DNA of 64,000 nt. Origin: Bowmanella yangjiangensis (lineage in GTDB: Bacteria > Pseudomonadota > Gammaproteobacteria > Enterobacterales > Alteromonadaceae). The position numbers and the translations under genes were made by a program. Where the stretch lies: contig NZ_JAFKCS010000012.1 in NCBI RefSeq assembly GCF_017255015.1, forward strand, positions 35,646 through 99,645, written 5' to 3'. Below are positions 25,244 through 33,955 of this stretch, piece after piece (position 1 is the first letter of the stretch; every line of letters starts with the position of its first letter). The notes beneath the pieces were generated by a model. The model was not told where the DNA came from, made no database searches, and was given only the letters and a program-made list of their open reading frames with translations.

Positions 25244-27139
25244 TCAGGATGAGCGCGCTACGCCCTGCGACTGCATCACCGACTCAATCTCAGACAAGCT
25301 GGCCGGGTCATCAATAGTGGATGGCACCACGTACTCCTGACCATCGGCTATCTGACGCAACAACTTACGCAGAATCTTACCGGAACGGGTTTTTGGCAGG
25401 CGTTGCACCACAACTGCACGCTGGAAACAGGCAATAGGGCCTATTTCGCTGCGCACCATGGCCACTAACTCTTCCTGTAATCTGGCTTCATCTATCACTA
25501 CGCCATCTTTCAACAGCACCAAACCAATAGGCACCTGACCTTTCAATTCATCCTGAATACCTATCACGCTGCATTCAGCGACGGCCGAGTGGGCCGCCAG
25601 AATCTCTTCCATCTCACCAGTGGACAGTCGGTGGCCCGCGACATTAATCACATCGTCGGTACGTCCCATAATAAACACGTAGCCATCCTGGTCTTTGTAA
25701 CCACCATCGCCGGAACAATAATAACCAGGATAATCACGCAGGTAACCCGCGCAGAAGCGTTCGTGATTTCCCCAAATGGTTGGCAGACAGCCAGGCGGTA
25801 AAGGTAACTTAATGGCAATGGCGCCTTGCTGACCGGCGGCCATGGGTTGGCCGTTGCCGTCCAGCACCTTCACATCAAATCCTGGCACCGGCAAGGTTGA
25901 AGAACCAGGTTTGGGCGGCATATCTTCAATACCGGTAGGATTGGCGCAAATGGCCCAGCCGGTTTCGGTTTGCCACCAATGGTCGATCACCGGCTTGCCG
26001 GTATGCTTCACGACCCAATCGTAAGTAGGCGGATCAAGGCGCTCACCGGCCATAAAGATAGCCCGCAGTTTGCCAATGTTATAACGAGTCAGTTTGGTCG
26101 CTTCCGGATCTTCTTTTTTTATCGCCCTGAATGCCGTCGGGGCGGCAAACAGAACCTTAACGCCATATTCCTGCACCAGCCGCCAGAATGCCCCGGCATC
26201 CGGTGTGCGAACCGGCTTACCTTCGTACAATACTGTGGTACAACCGGCCAATAGCGGCCCGTAGACAATATAGGAATGGCCTACCACCCAACCCACATCA
26301 GAAGCAGCCCAGAACACTTCACCTGGCTGCATATTGTAAATGGCCTGCATTGAATAATGGAGCGCCACCGCATGGCCGCCGTTATCCCTGACGACTCCTT
26401 TGGGTTTCCCTGTGGTACCCGAGGTATAGAGAATATAAAGCGGGTCAGTTCCGGCTACCGGTACACAATCGGCCGGTGTGGCTTTTGCCATCGCTTCGTG
26501 CCAATCCAAATCCCAAGTTTTGGTCAGTTGCACTGGCGCTTGTTCGCGCTCCAGGATAATGCAACGCTCAGGTTTGTGGCTGGAACGCTCAATAGCAACA
26601 TCCAACATCGGCTTATATTCAATGACCTTATTCACTTCTATGCCACAAGACGCCGACACCACCACTTTGGGCTGTGCATCTTCAATTCTCAGCGCCAACT
26701 CATGGGGCGCAAAACCACCAAACACCACAGAATGAATCGCCCCAAGCCTAGCAACTGCCAGCATAGCTACCACTGCTTCGGGTATCATCGGCATATAGAT
26801 AACCACCCGGTCGCCTTTTTCCACGCCCTGCGCTTTAAGCACACCAGCAAACAAGGCAACTTGTTTGAGCAGGCTGGCATAGCTGATTTTAATCTTCTGG
26901 TTAGTCACAGGTGAGTCGTAAATAACCGCCGTTTGCTCGCCACGGCCTTGTTCAACATGCCAGTCGAGGGCCATATAGGCGGTATTCATTTGCCCATCCG
27001 CAAACCAGCGCTGCATACCCTGCGCGTCCGTGCTGAGAATGTTTTGGGGCTGGCGATACCAGGGTAACTTGGCCGCTTTTTCTTGCCAGAACTGCTCGGG
27101 CTCCTGGATTGCGCGTTGGTACTCGCTTTGATATGACAT
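25244..27139 (-). CDS. prpE: Propionyl-CoA synthetase
   Basis: An acyl-adenylate-forming ligase of 631 residues converting propionate, ATP and CoA to propionyl-CoA. Signatures are YILYTSGTTGKPKGVVRDN, the DNGGHAVALHYSM segment that is characteristic of PrpE rather than Acs, WWQTETGW, and the C-terminal acetylation-site lysine in KTRSGKILRK. No other prp gene is nearby, so it may work in propionate activation or in general short-chain salvage. A perfect palindrome upstream could be its operator. Confidence 0.93.
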   Translation of the reverse strand: MSYQSEYQRAIQEPEQFWQEKAAKLPWYRQPQNILSTDAQGMQRWFADGQMNTAYMALDWHVEQGRGEQTAVIYDSPVTNQKIKISYASLLKQVALFAGVLKAQGVEKGDRVVIYMPMIPEAVVAMLAVARLGAIHSVVFGGFAPHELALRIEDAQPKVVVSASCGIEVNKVIEYKPMLDVAIERSSHKPERCIILEREQAPVQLTKTWDLDWHEAMAKATPADCVPVAGTDPLYILYTSGTTGKPKGVVRDNGGHAVALHYSMQAIYNMQPGEVFWAASDVGWVVGHSYIVYGPLLAGCTTVLYEGKPVRTPDAGAFWRLVQEYGVKVLFAAPTAFRAIKKEDPEATKLTRYNIGKLRAIFMAGERLDPPTYDWVVKHTGKPVIDHWWQTETGWAICANPTGIEDMPPKPGSSTLPVPGFDVKVLDGNGQPMAAGQQGAIAIKLPLPPGCLPTIWGNHERFCAGYLRDYPGYYCSGDGGYKDQDGYVFIMGRTDDVINVAGHRLSTGEMEEILAAHSAVAECSVIGIQDELKGQVPIGLVLLKDGVVIDEARLQEELVAMVRSEIGPIACFQRAVVVQRLPKTRSGKILRKLLRQIADGQEYVVPSTIDDPASLSEIESVMQSQGVARSS

Positions 27140-27257
27140 GTTCGCTTCACCTTGTTGCAGGGTTAACCCTTGTTATTTTACGCAGGGCTGAATATTTATT
27201 ATGCAACTGTAGACAAAACACGCGGATTTTGGCATTAGACTTAAGGATAATCGCCAA

Positions 27258-27271
27258 GATTGTCGACAATC
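27258..27271. promoter_or_regulatory. Perfect palindrome upstream of prpE (candidate operator)
   Basis: GATTGTCGACAATC is a perfect 14-bp palindrome about 120 bp upstream of the prpE start. The core TTGTCGACAA resembles sites used by GntR-family regulators of propionate metabolism in gammaproteobacteria, recalled from general knowledge. No such regulator is in the window. Confidence 0.5.
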
Positions 27272-27311
27272 GTCCACCAACAATCTGTCAACTGGCTGGA
27301 CAGCGGCAGAA

Positions 27312-27506
27312 CTATTGGTCGGGAATATCTGCTTCGACCAGCAACGCAAGTAATGCCAGGGACTCCTGCCAGCCCGCATAGCAAAACTCGGCAGGGATAG
27401 CGTCCGGCACACCTTCCTGCACTATGGTCAATTCAGTGCCACATAACACCGCCTTGAATTGAATAGTGACCTGCATCTGGTCTGGTAATTCAGGATTATC
27501 TGGGAT
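27312..27506 (-). pseudogene. AHSA1/SRPBCC-domain C-terminal remnant
   Basis: An open minus-strand segment without a start codon encodes an SRPBCC-type tail: MQVTIQFKAVLCGTELTI followed by FCYAGWQESLALLALLVE and a stop. This is the last ~60 residues of an AHSA1-like protein, normally ~140. The N-terminal half is absent and the segment begins directly after a stop codon that ends the GNAT remnant. Confidence 0.55.
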
Positions 27507-27653
27507 TTATTTATTCTGGCAAAGCAAGGCTTGCACCGAATGTTGGTAAATTCGGGTACTGGCACCGAAAAGCCAGAAGCCATCGGCAAGGCATTGCCAG
27601 CCTGATTTTTCGTATAAGCCATCATGATCTGTAGTCAGGGTAGCGACGGGCCG
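27507..27653 (-). pseudogene. GNAT acetyltransferase C-terminal remnant
   Basis: The minus strand encodes VATLTTDHDGLYEKSGWQ, like the last motif of GNAT acetyltransferases (L-T-x-D...LYEKxGW), then about 28 residues and a stop at 27507-27509. Upstream the frame is blocked by a TAG at 27654-27656 and no acetyl-CoA motif is found. With the AHSA1 remnant it forms a composite decayed region. Confidence 0.4.
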
Positions 27654-27740
27654 CTAAGGCCACTCCCACCACCATCCATATTTCAGCCAGCAGGCCCGAG
27701 AATTACAGTATGTCCATATACCAACTCCGTTAAGCTATCG

Positions 27741-28847
27741 TCAGATTAGCAGGGGTAAGAGTACGTTGCGGCTAATTCTGTGGTGCGTGGCATTGGCGTA
27801 TTTTTTCGAGTAAGCGTTAAACATCAGTACCACAAGCAAGTCCCGTTCTGGCACGTACTGCACCAGCGCCGTGTAGCCATAATCATTACTGCCGCCCATT
27901 TGCCAGATAGACATGCCGTTGCTGCCGCTGATCGCCCAGTTTCCCAAAGTCCATTTCTTATTCACCGGCTGAAACAACAAGCTGGTCAATTCAGCAGGAA
28001 GCTGGCCACCGCCTTGCAGTGCGTCAAACCAACGCTGCAAATCAGCCACGCTGGACACCATGCCGCCAGCGCCTATCAAAGCCCAGGTTAAGGGCTTGGC
28101 AAAAGTGGATTGACCGCTGTCCTGACCACCATAACCTTTGGCCAGCCGCTCAACATCCAGATTCTTATCGCCGTAAAAACCCGTACTGTTCAGTTTCAGT
28201 GGAGCAAGTAACTGCTGATGCACATAGTCACGAAATGCGATACCGGACACCCGCTCAACAATAGCAGCCAACAATGTATAAGCGGCATTTGAGTAGGTGA
28301 TGTCGCCACCAGGCGCACTCAGCAGTGGCATGCTAAGAATAAGTTTCTCCGCTTCGTCCCTGTTCATGGGATCAAAATCAGACTGATTGTGAAAGTTGTC
28401 CAAACCGCTTTGATGGGCCAGCAACTGTTCAATGCTGATATCACGCTTATCGACTGGCGCTTCTGGATAAAACTCGGAAAGACGGGCAGTCAGGGGCAAC
28501 CGGCCCTCAATATGCAGTTGCAAAACAGCAGCAGCAGTGAAGGTTTTAGCAATGGAGCCCATGTCGCTCAGACTGTCCACATCATTGTGTTTATGCAGAG
28601 CACGGTCTGCATCACCGTAACCACACTCAAACACCAGTTGCTGATGCTGAACGATACGCACTGTGCCGTCGAAGGTACCTTGGCTGTGTTCACTGGTCAG
28701 CGCCTGATCTAACAGCTCAGCCTGCTCTGTGGGTGTGGGACAAAAAGGTCGGGGAGTTCGCGCTAAAGACTCCTGTGATGGCGGACTGCTACAGGCGGCC
28801 AGTGTTAACAACAAAACCAGGCTAACACTGCCAAGCACCCACTTCAT
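27741..28847 (-). CDS. Serine hydrolase lipoprotein, beta-lactamase/PBP-like (class C fold)
   Basis: A lipoprotein signal (LLTLAACSS) precedes a beta-lactamase-like hydrolase. The catalytic SxxK is in DMGSIAKTFTAAAV, the YxN motif in YSNAAYTLLA, and a late HxG-type region is replaced around IWQMGGSNDYGY. Proteins of this group are peptidases or esterases more often than true beta-lactamases. 368 residues is typical. RBS AAGGAGA precedes the ATG. Confidence 0.88.
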   Translation of the reverse strand: MKWVLGSVSLVLLLTLAACSSPPSQESLARTPRPFCPTPTEQAELLDQALTSEHSQGTFDGTVRIVQHQQLVFECGYGDADRALHKHNDVDSLSDMGSIAKTFTAAAVLQLHIEGRLPLTARLSEFYPEAPVDKRDISIEQLLAHQSGLDNFHNQSDFDPMNRDEAEKLILSMPLLSAPGGDITYSNAAYTLLAAIVERVSGIAFRDYVHQQLLAPLKLNSTGFYGDKNLDVERLAKGYGGQDSGQSTFAKPLTWALIGAGGMVSSVADLQRWFDALQGGGQLPAELTSLLFQPVNKKWTLGNWAISGSNGMSIWQMGGSNDYGYTALVQYVPERDLLVVLMFNAYSKKYANATHHRISRNVLLPLLI

Positions 28848-28991
28848 CAGACTCTCCTTCGTAACTTATGGTGTTCCATTCAATCTGCTTGAACGGTCAT
28901 AGCTGTACAGTATCCTCGTGTTCGCACAGCGATGCAATTTGAACGAGGTAAGCGCAAGGACTGGCACGACCACAAGCTTCCAACATGGTGT

Positions 28992-29465
28992 CTATCCCAC
29001 CATATAAGTACCAGTGCCAAAAGCGATATGCTCGCCCAGTTCGTTATGCAGCTCCATCCGGCAAACCGCCACACGGCTACCCTTACGTATCACACTGGCT
29101 GTGGCAACAAATTCGCTGCCCTTACCTGGGCGCAGGTAATCTACCCGCATATCAATAGTGCCGATACGCGCCAGTCTCTGCTGAAACTGCTCAAGAGTTA
29201 GTTCCGGCATGTCCTTTACCACATGCAAAATGGCCATCAAGCCACCGACAGTATCCAGTACCGCGGCAGTCACTCCGCCATGCAGAATTTTCTGAATAGG
29301 ATTACCCATCAAACCGTCATGCCAGGGCAGACGAACCTCTACACCATCGCCGTCAAACTGGCTGATTTGCAGCCCAAGCAATTGATTAAACGGCATATGT
29401 TCACGGAACACCGCGGCCACATACTCGCCTAATTGCTTGCTATCCAGTAACCCTTGCGTTTGCAC
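28992..29465 (-). CDS. yigI: Hotdog-fold acyl-CoA thioesterase, YigI family
   Basis: A PaaI-like hotdog protein of 157 residues with the active-site loop ILHGGVTAAVLDTVGGLMA and the strand VDYLRPGKGSEF. It resembles E. coli YigI, a medium/long-chain acyl-CoA thioesterase whose gene also lies near recQ. Here it is divergent from recQ across 130 bp. Hydrolysis of acyl-CoA in the cytoplasm is inferred from the family. Confidence 0.88.
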   Translation of the reverse strand: MQTQGLLDSKQLGEYVAAVFREHMPFNQLLGLQISQFDGDGVEVRLPWHDGLMGNPIQKILHGGVTAAVLDTVGGLMAILHVVKDMPELTLEQFQQRLARIGTIDMRVDYLRPGKGSEFVATASVIRKGSRVAVCRMELHNELGEHIAFGTGTYMVG

Positions 29466-29595
29466 ATCAGCACCCTCTGGTTTGACCTGTTGGCATCATA
29501 GCAGGCTTTTTACCCGGTATTGCAAGCCATTGTCGTCATGAATTCTGAGTAACTTTGGGGTAGACTAGCGGCCCTGTTTTCCAGCTCCTTTGCCC

Positions 29596-31410
29596 ATGTC
29601 CGACGTTTTGGCCACCAATCCAGTACAGTCCAGCCCACAAAGTGTGTTGCGGGATGTTTTCGGCTATGACAGTTTCAGACCCGGCCAGGAGCAAGTCATT
29701 CAGGCCTGCCTGGATGGCCGGGACAGCTTAGTGCTAATGCCCACAGGTGGCGGAAAATCCCTGTGTTATCAGGTGCCAGCGCTGCTGTTACCTGGGTTAA
29801 CGCTGGTGGTCTCGCCGCTGATCTCACTGATGAAAGATCAGGTCGATGCGCTGCATGCCTCGGGTGTCAGTGCCGCTTACCTAACCTCCGCCTTGTCTCG
29901 TCCGGAACAGCTAGAAGTGCTGGCAGGGGTTCAGGACGGTAAGTACAAACTCTTGTATGTAGCACCGGAGCGATTAGTGCGGCCTGAGTTTATTCAGCGC
30001 CTGCAGCATATTCAGATTAGCCTGTTTGCTATAGACGAAGCCCACTGTGTATCGCACTGGGGCCATGATTTTCGTCAGGACTATATGGCTTTAGGGCAAC
30101 TTAAGCATTTCTTCCCCCATGTGCCCATGATGGGACTGACCGCCACCGCCGACCCGGCCACCCGCCTGGATATCTTGCAGCAGTTGCGCTTGCAACAGCC
30201 AATGGTTCACCAGGGCAGCTTCGACAGGCCCAACATCCGCTATACCCAGCTGCAGAAATACAAGCCGCTGGAGCAACTGGAAAGCTACATTAAGGGCCAG
30301 GAAGGTAGCGGCATTATTTACTGCAACAGCAGAAAAAAAGTGGAAGATGTGGCTTTTAAACTGGCTAATCGCGGTATCAATTGCGCGGGTTATCACGCCG
30401 GTATGGAAGCGGAAATTCGCGACATCACCCAGCGAAACTTCCTAAAAGACAATATTGATGTGATTGTCGCCACTGTGGCCTTCGGCATGGGTATTAACAA
30501 GCCGAACGTACGCTATGTGGTGCATCATGATCTGCCCCGCACTATTGAATCCTACTATCAGGAAACCGGCCGCGCCGGGCGTGACGGCAGCCCCGCCGAG
30601 GCGCTACTGCTGTTTGATGAAAAAGACGTGGCCCGCATCCGCGAGTGGATTAGCCTGACCGACAATCCCCATCGTCAGGAAGTGGAATTACAACGTTTTG
30701 CCGCCATGGAAGCCTTTGCCGAAGCCCAAACCTGCCGACGCCAGGTACTATTGAATTATTTCGGTGAATACAACGCCTCGGCCTGCGGCAACTGCGATAT
30801 TTGCCTCGACCCTCCCAAAGCCTTTGATGGCACAGTAGCCGCCCAGAAAGTGCTGTCCTGTATCTACCGGCTCAATCAGTCCGCCGCCAGTCAGTATTTG
30901 ATTGACGTGCTACGTGGCAAAAAACTCAAGCGCATTATCGACAGCGGTCATGACCAGCTCAGTACCTACGGCATAGGTAAAGACGAAAGCGATGCCTGGT
31001 GGCATAACCTGATTAATCAGTTGATTCATCAAGGGCTGATTCGGGTGGATATCACTCAGCATGCGGTACTGAAGCTAAATGAAGCGGCGCGCGCCGTGCT
31101 TAAGGGGGAGTTACCCGTGAGCCTGGCCGTTCCCAGAATGAACCTGAATCTGGGTAAAAAAGCCAAGCTGGATAATCGCAACTACGACAGAGCCTTGTTT
31201 GCCAAACTAAAGAAGCTGCGTAAATCCATTGCTGAGGAAGACGAAGTACCGCCTTTTGTGGTGTTCTCGGATATGACCTTGTCCCATATGGCTGAGATTC
31301 TGCCCACCAGTGCACGAGAGATGCTAAACGTCAGCGGGGTTGGCCAAACTAAACTGGCTCGCTATGGCGAGGCCTTCCTTAATTTAATCCGCGAACATCT
31401 GGCCGGTTAA
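29596..31410 (+). CDS. recQ: ATP-dependent DNA helicase RecQ
   Basis: A 3'-5' DNA helicase of recombination and fork repair, 604 residues. In order: Walker A MPTGGGKSLCYQ, DEAH in AIDEAHCVSHWGHDFR, the SF2 motif VAFGMGINKPNVR and QETGRAGRDG. The RecQ-Ct zinc site is C-x15-C-G-N-C-D-I-C (CGNCDICLDP), followed by a winged helix and a C-terminal HRDC domain. The ATG at 29596 is used; a TTG two codons upstream is less likely. It overlaps the convergent small gene at 31407 by 4 bp. Confidence 0.97.
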   Translation: MSDVLATNPVQSSPQSVLRDVFGYDSFRPGQEQVIQACLDGRDSLVLMPTGGGKSLCYQVPALLLPGLTLVVSPLISLMKDQVDALHASGVSAAYLTSALSRPEQLEVLAGVQDGKYKLLYVAPERLVRPEFIQRLQHIQISLFAIDEAHCVSHWGHDFRQDYMALGQLKHFFPHVPMMGLTATADPATRLDILQQLRLQQPMVHQGSFDRPNIRYTQLQKYKPLEQLESYIKGQEGSGIIYCNSRKKVEDVAFKLANRGINCAGYHAGMEAEIRDITQRNFLKDNIDVIVATVAFGMGINKPNVRYVVHHDLPRTIESYYQETGRAGRDGSPAEALLLFDEKDVARIREWISLTDNPHRQEVELQRFAAMEAFAEAQTCRRQVLLNYFGEYNASACGNCDICLDPPKAFDGTVAAQKVLSCIYRLNQSAASQYLIDVLRGKKLKRIIDSGHDQLSTYGIGKDESDAWWHNLINQLIHQGLIRVDITQHAVLKLNEAARAVLKGELPVSLAVPRMNLNLGKKAKLDNRNYDRALFAKLKKLRKSIAEEDEVPPFVVFSDMTLSHMAEILPTSAREMLNVSGVGQTKLARYGEAFLNLIREHLAG

Positions 31411-31721
31411 CCCTCCAGCAACAAACGCACCCGTTCGGCAAATCCTGGCAGAGGCTGCCAGTGCTCAATCCAGCCAAGACAATGTTCCGGAGGCGGGGAT
31501 CTATAGGTACCGTAGCCAATTTTCAGCATACTGGCAGGCATGTTACTCAGTGCGGGCTGCTTACCCAGTAACACCGCAAAAGGTCGGGAAATCAATAAAG
31601 GAGTGGCCTGTTGTGGACTGTCGAGTGTTTCGACCTCATAGCCCCCGGTGCTTTGCAGCACCAGGGCAAGATCCTTCTTCAGGGTTGCATCCGGCTCAAT
31701 CAGCAGGATACGCAAAGGCAT
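31407..31721 (-). CDS. Small receiver-like hypothetical protein
   Basis: 104 residues beginning [20 protein letters not shown], a pattern like the first strand and helix of CheY receivers, with further alternating strands (FAVLLGKQPAL). The usual phospho-acceptor Asp is not apparent where expected, so it may be a degenerate receiver. Its ATG overlaps the cytochrome stop codon by 1 bp, showing translational coupling. Function unknown. Confidence 0.65.
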   Translation of the reverse strand: MPLRILLIEPDATLKKDLALVLQSTGGYEVETLDSPQQATPLLISRPFAVLLGKQPALSNMPASMLKIGYGTYRSPPPEHCLGWIEHWQPLPGFAERVRLLLEG

Positions 31722-32026
31722 TATTTGCCTGCCGGATCCAAGCTGGCGTAGTAAGCGGACAGATTGGCGATATCTTCGTCAGACAAGGGTTTGGCCATTG
31801 GTGCCATTACCATGTTCTTGCGCTCACCATCTCGAAAAGCTTTCATTTGCAGTGCTAAGTACTGCTCTTTCTGACCGGCCAGATTTGGATACATTGGGAT
31901 TTGTGAAATTCCGTTCGCGCCATGACATGCCGCGCAAGTCGCAGATTTCGCTTTCCCGGCAGCAATATCGCCGGCGACAGCCGGCATAGCCATACACATA
32001 GCAATCAATACAGCGAGTTTTTTCAT
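31721..32026 (-). CDS. Periplasmic c-type cytochrome (c553-like)
   Basis: A signal peptide ([15 protein letters not shown]) precedes one haem-binding motif CAACHG and a likely axial Met in [13 protein letters not shown]. The 101-residue size and the sequence [24 protein letters not shown] match single-haem cytochromes c553/c5 that carry electrons in the periplasm. Divergent from selO. Confidence 0.93.
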   Translation of the reverse strand: MKKLAVLIAMCMAMPAVAGDIAAGKAKSATCAACHGANGISQIPMYPNLAGQKEQYLALQMKAFRDGERKNMVMAPMAKPLSDEDIANLSAYYASLDPAGK

Positions 32027-32103
32027 CTTTACTCCAGATTGTGATTAAGGTTAGTTACAAGGTTACAATAGCCTAAGTTTTTTATTTTCTATACGGCGCG
32101 CCT

Positions 32104-33543
32104 GTGTATTTGGCTCACACTTATGCTCAAACATTAGCCGATCTGGGTAGCCAGGTCAGCGTCCAGCCACCGCAAAATCCAAGATTGGTGCATGTTAACC
32201 AGTCTTTATTGGCGGACCTTGATCTGGATCCACAACTATTTGTTGAACAGCAGTTATTTCACGAGTTGTTTAACGAAACCGGGCGTTTGAATCGTTTGGC
32301 CATGGCGCAAAAGTACGGTGGCCACCAATTCGGCCAGTGGAATCCGCAACTGGGTGACGGGCGCGGCCTGCTGCTTGGTGAAACACGCGATAAACAAGGT
32401 AAGCCGGTGGATTTGCATTTAAAAGGCGCGGGGCAAACCCCTTACTCACGCTTTGGTGATGGGCGCGCGGTATTGCGCTCCACCCTTCGCGAGTATCTGG
32501 TGGGTGAGGCCATGTATCATTTGGGCATTCCCAGCTCCCGGTCTCTGTGTCTGATCAGCAGTAGCGAACCTGTGATGCGTGAGCGTCAGGAAACTGCCGC
32601 CATGATGATTCGCACCTGTCAGAGCCATGTACGCTTCGGTCACTTTGAATATTTCTTTCACAGCGGCCAGAGCGATAAGCTGCAGCGCTTATTTGATTAT
32701 TGCTTTACCCAGCATTTTCCGCATCTTAACGACAGCGAAGACCGTTATTACCGTCTGCTTGAGCAGATAGTAGTGGATACTGCCGAGCTGATTGCCAAAT
32801 GGCAGGCCTTTGGTTTTGCACACGGCGTCATGAATACCGACAATATGTCTATTCACGGCATTAGTTTTGACTTTGGCCCATACGCCTTTTTGGATGATTT
32901 TCAGCAGGACTATATCTGCAATCATTCCGACCATCAGGGCCGCTACGCCTTTGACCGCCAGCCAGGCATCGCCTTGTGGAACCTCAATGCCTTGGCGCAT
33001 GCCTTTAGCGGCCATTTGAGCCTAGAGGAAATAAAACAGGCACTGGGCCAGTACGAGCCCAGACTACTTAGCCATTACTTCGCGCTGATGGCAGATAAAT
33101 TGGGCTTGCAAGCAGCCAGCGAACAGGACGAACCGCTGATCAGTGACTGGCTGAATCTGCTGGCCAGAGAGCGGCGGGACTACCACCAAAGTTTCCGGCT
33201 GCTGAGTCATTTCCAGCCAGAGCAGGCCAAGCTGTTGCTGGATCACTTCGTCGACCGCAATCAGGCCAAGGCCTGGTTGGACAGGTACATTCAACGCCTT
33301 AATCAGCAAAGCGGCTCACACCAGCTTCGCCACCAGCAGATGCAGGCAGCCAACCCCAAATATGTGCTGCGTAATTACCTCGCTCAACAAGCCATTGAAC
33401 AGGCGGAGCAAGGTGATTTCAGTGAATTTGAAAGGCTATTTACGGTATTGAGCGCACCATTTGATGAACAACCAACCCATGCCCATTATGCCAAGCCACC
33501 ACCGGATTGGGGCAAGAGTATGGAAATATCATGCAGCAGCTAA
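32104..33543 (+). CDS. selO: Protein adenylyltransferase SelO (YdiU/UPF0061 pseudokinase)
   Basis: SelO transfers AMP from ATP to Ser/Thr/Tyr of redox proteins using an inverted kinase fold. Conserved blocks visible are KYGGHQFGQWNPQLGDGRG, GAGQTPYSRFGDGRAVLRST, then HGVMNTDNMSIHG and FGPYAFLDDF. Length 479 is normal for bacterial SelO. It starts with GTG at 32104. The small DUF3630-like gene overlaps its 3' end. Confidence 0.95.
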   Translation: MYLAHTYAQTLADLGSQVSVQPPQNPRLVHVNQSLLADLDLDPQLFVEQQLFHELFNETGRLNRLAMAQKYGGHQFGQWNPQLGDGRGLLLGETRDKQGKPVDLHLKGAGQTPYSRFGDGRAVLRSTLREYLVGEAMYHLGIPSSRSLCLISSSEPVMRERQETAAMMIRTCQSHVRFGHFEYFFHSGQSDKLQRLFDYCFTQHFPHLNDSEDRYYRLLEQIVVDTAELIAKWQAFGFAHGVMNTDNMSIHGISFDFGPYAFLDDFQQDYICNHSDHQGRYAFDRQPGIALWNLNALAHAFSGHLSLEEIKQALGQYEPRLLSHYFALMADKLGLQAASEQDEPLISDWLNLLARERRDYHQSFRLLSHFQPEQAKLLLDHFVDRNQAKAWLDRYIQRLNQQSGSHQLRHQQMQAANPKYVLRNYLAQQAIEQAEQGDFSEFERLFTVLSAPFDEQPTHAHYAKPPPDWGKSMEISCSS

Positions 33544-33857
33544 ACGGAATTCACTTTGTATTGACACCTGACTGCGTGAATCTGCTTGGCGTCACAGATT
33601 TTTCCGGGTCTGGCATACAGGCATTATCAGCTCAGTTGGCCAACATCCTGGGTGCGGATGTGCTAGCACTGGAATGGGGCGCAGACCGCTGGCAGCAGCG
33701 TTTTGAGCTGGATGGCAGGCTCTACTTGTTATACATGGAATCTGTGTGCGAAGCCGTCTGGATAGAACCCTGTAAAGAAAGTGATTTCTCCTATCTTATC
33801 AGTCAGTTAAAACTGGTCGGTGCAGAGCTGACCGAAGGCAATGAAACAGCATTCTAA
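33531..33857 (+). CDS. Small DUF3630-like protein
   Basis: 108 residues, alpha/beta, with LEWGADRWQQRFELDGRLY and MESVCEAVWIEP. This resembles DUF3630, a small protein found in Alteromonadales and relatives; assignment is from memory. The ATG at 33531 overlaps the last codons of selO (stop at 33543), indicating coupling to it. No catalytic motif is visible. Confidence 0.7.
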   Translation: MQQLNGIHFVLTPDCVNLLGVTDFSGSGIQALSAQLANILGADVLALEWGADRWQQRFELDGRLYLLYMESVCEAVWIEPCKESDFSYLISQLKLVGAELTEGNETAF

Positions 33858-33955
33858 GCCAAATAATATACACCCAATAAAAAATCAGGGCTTTTATGCG
33901 CAGCCAAAGACTTTATACTGACATCAAGTCGTCATAACTATAATCAAAACTGACG

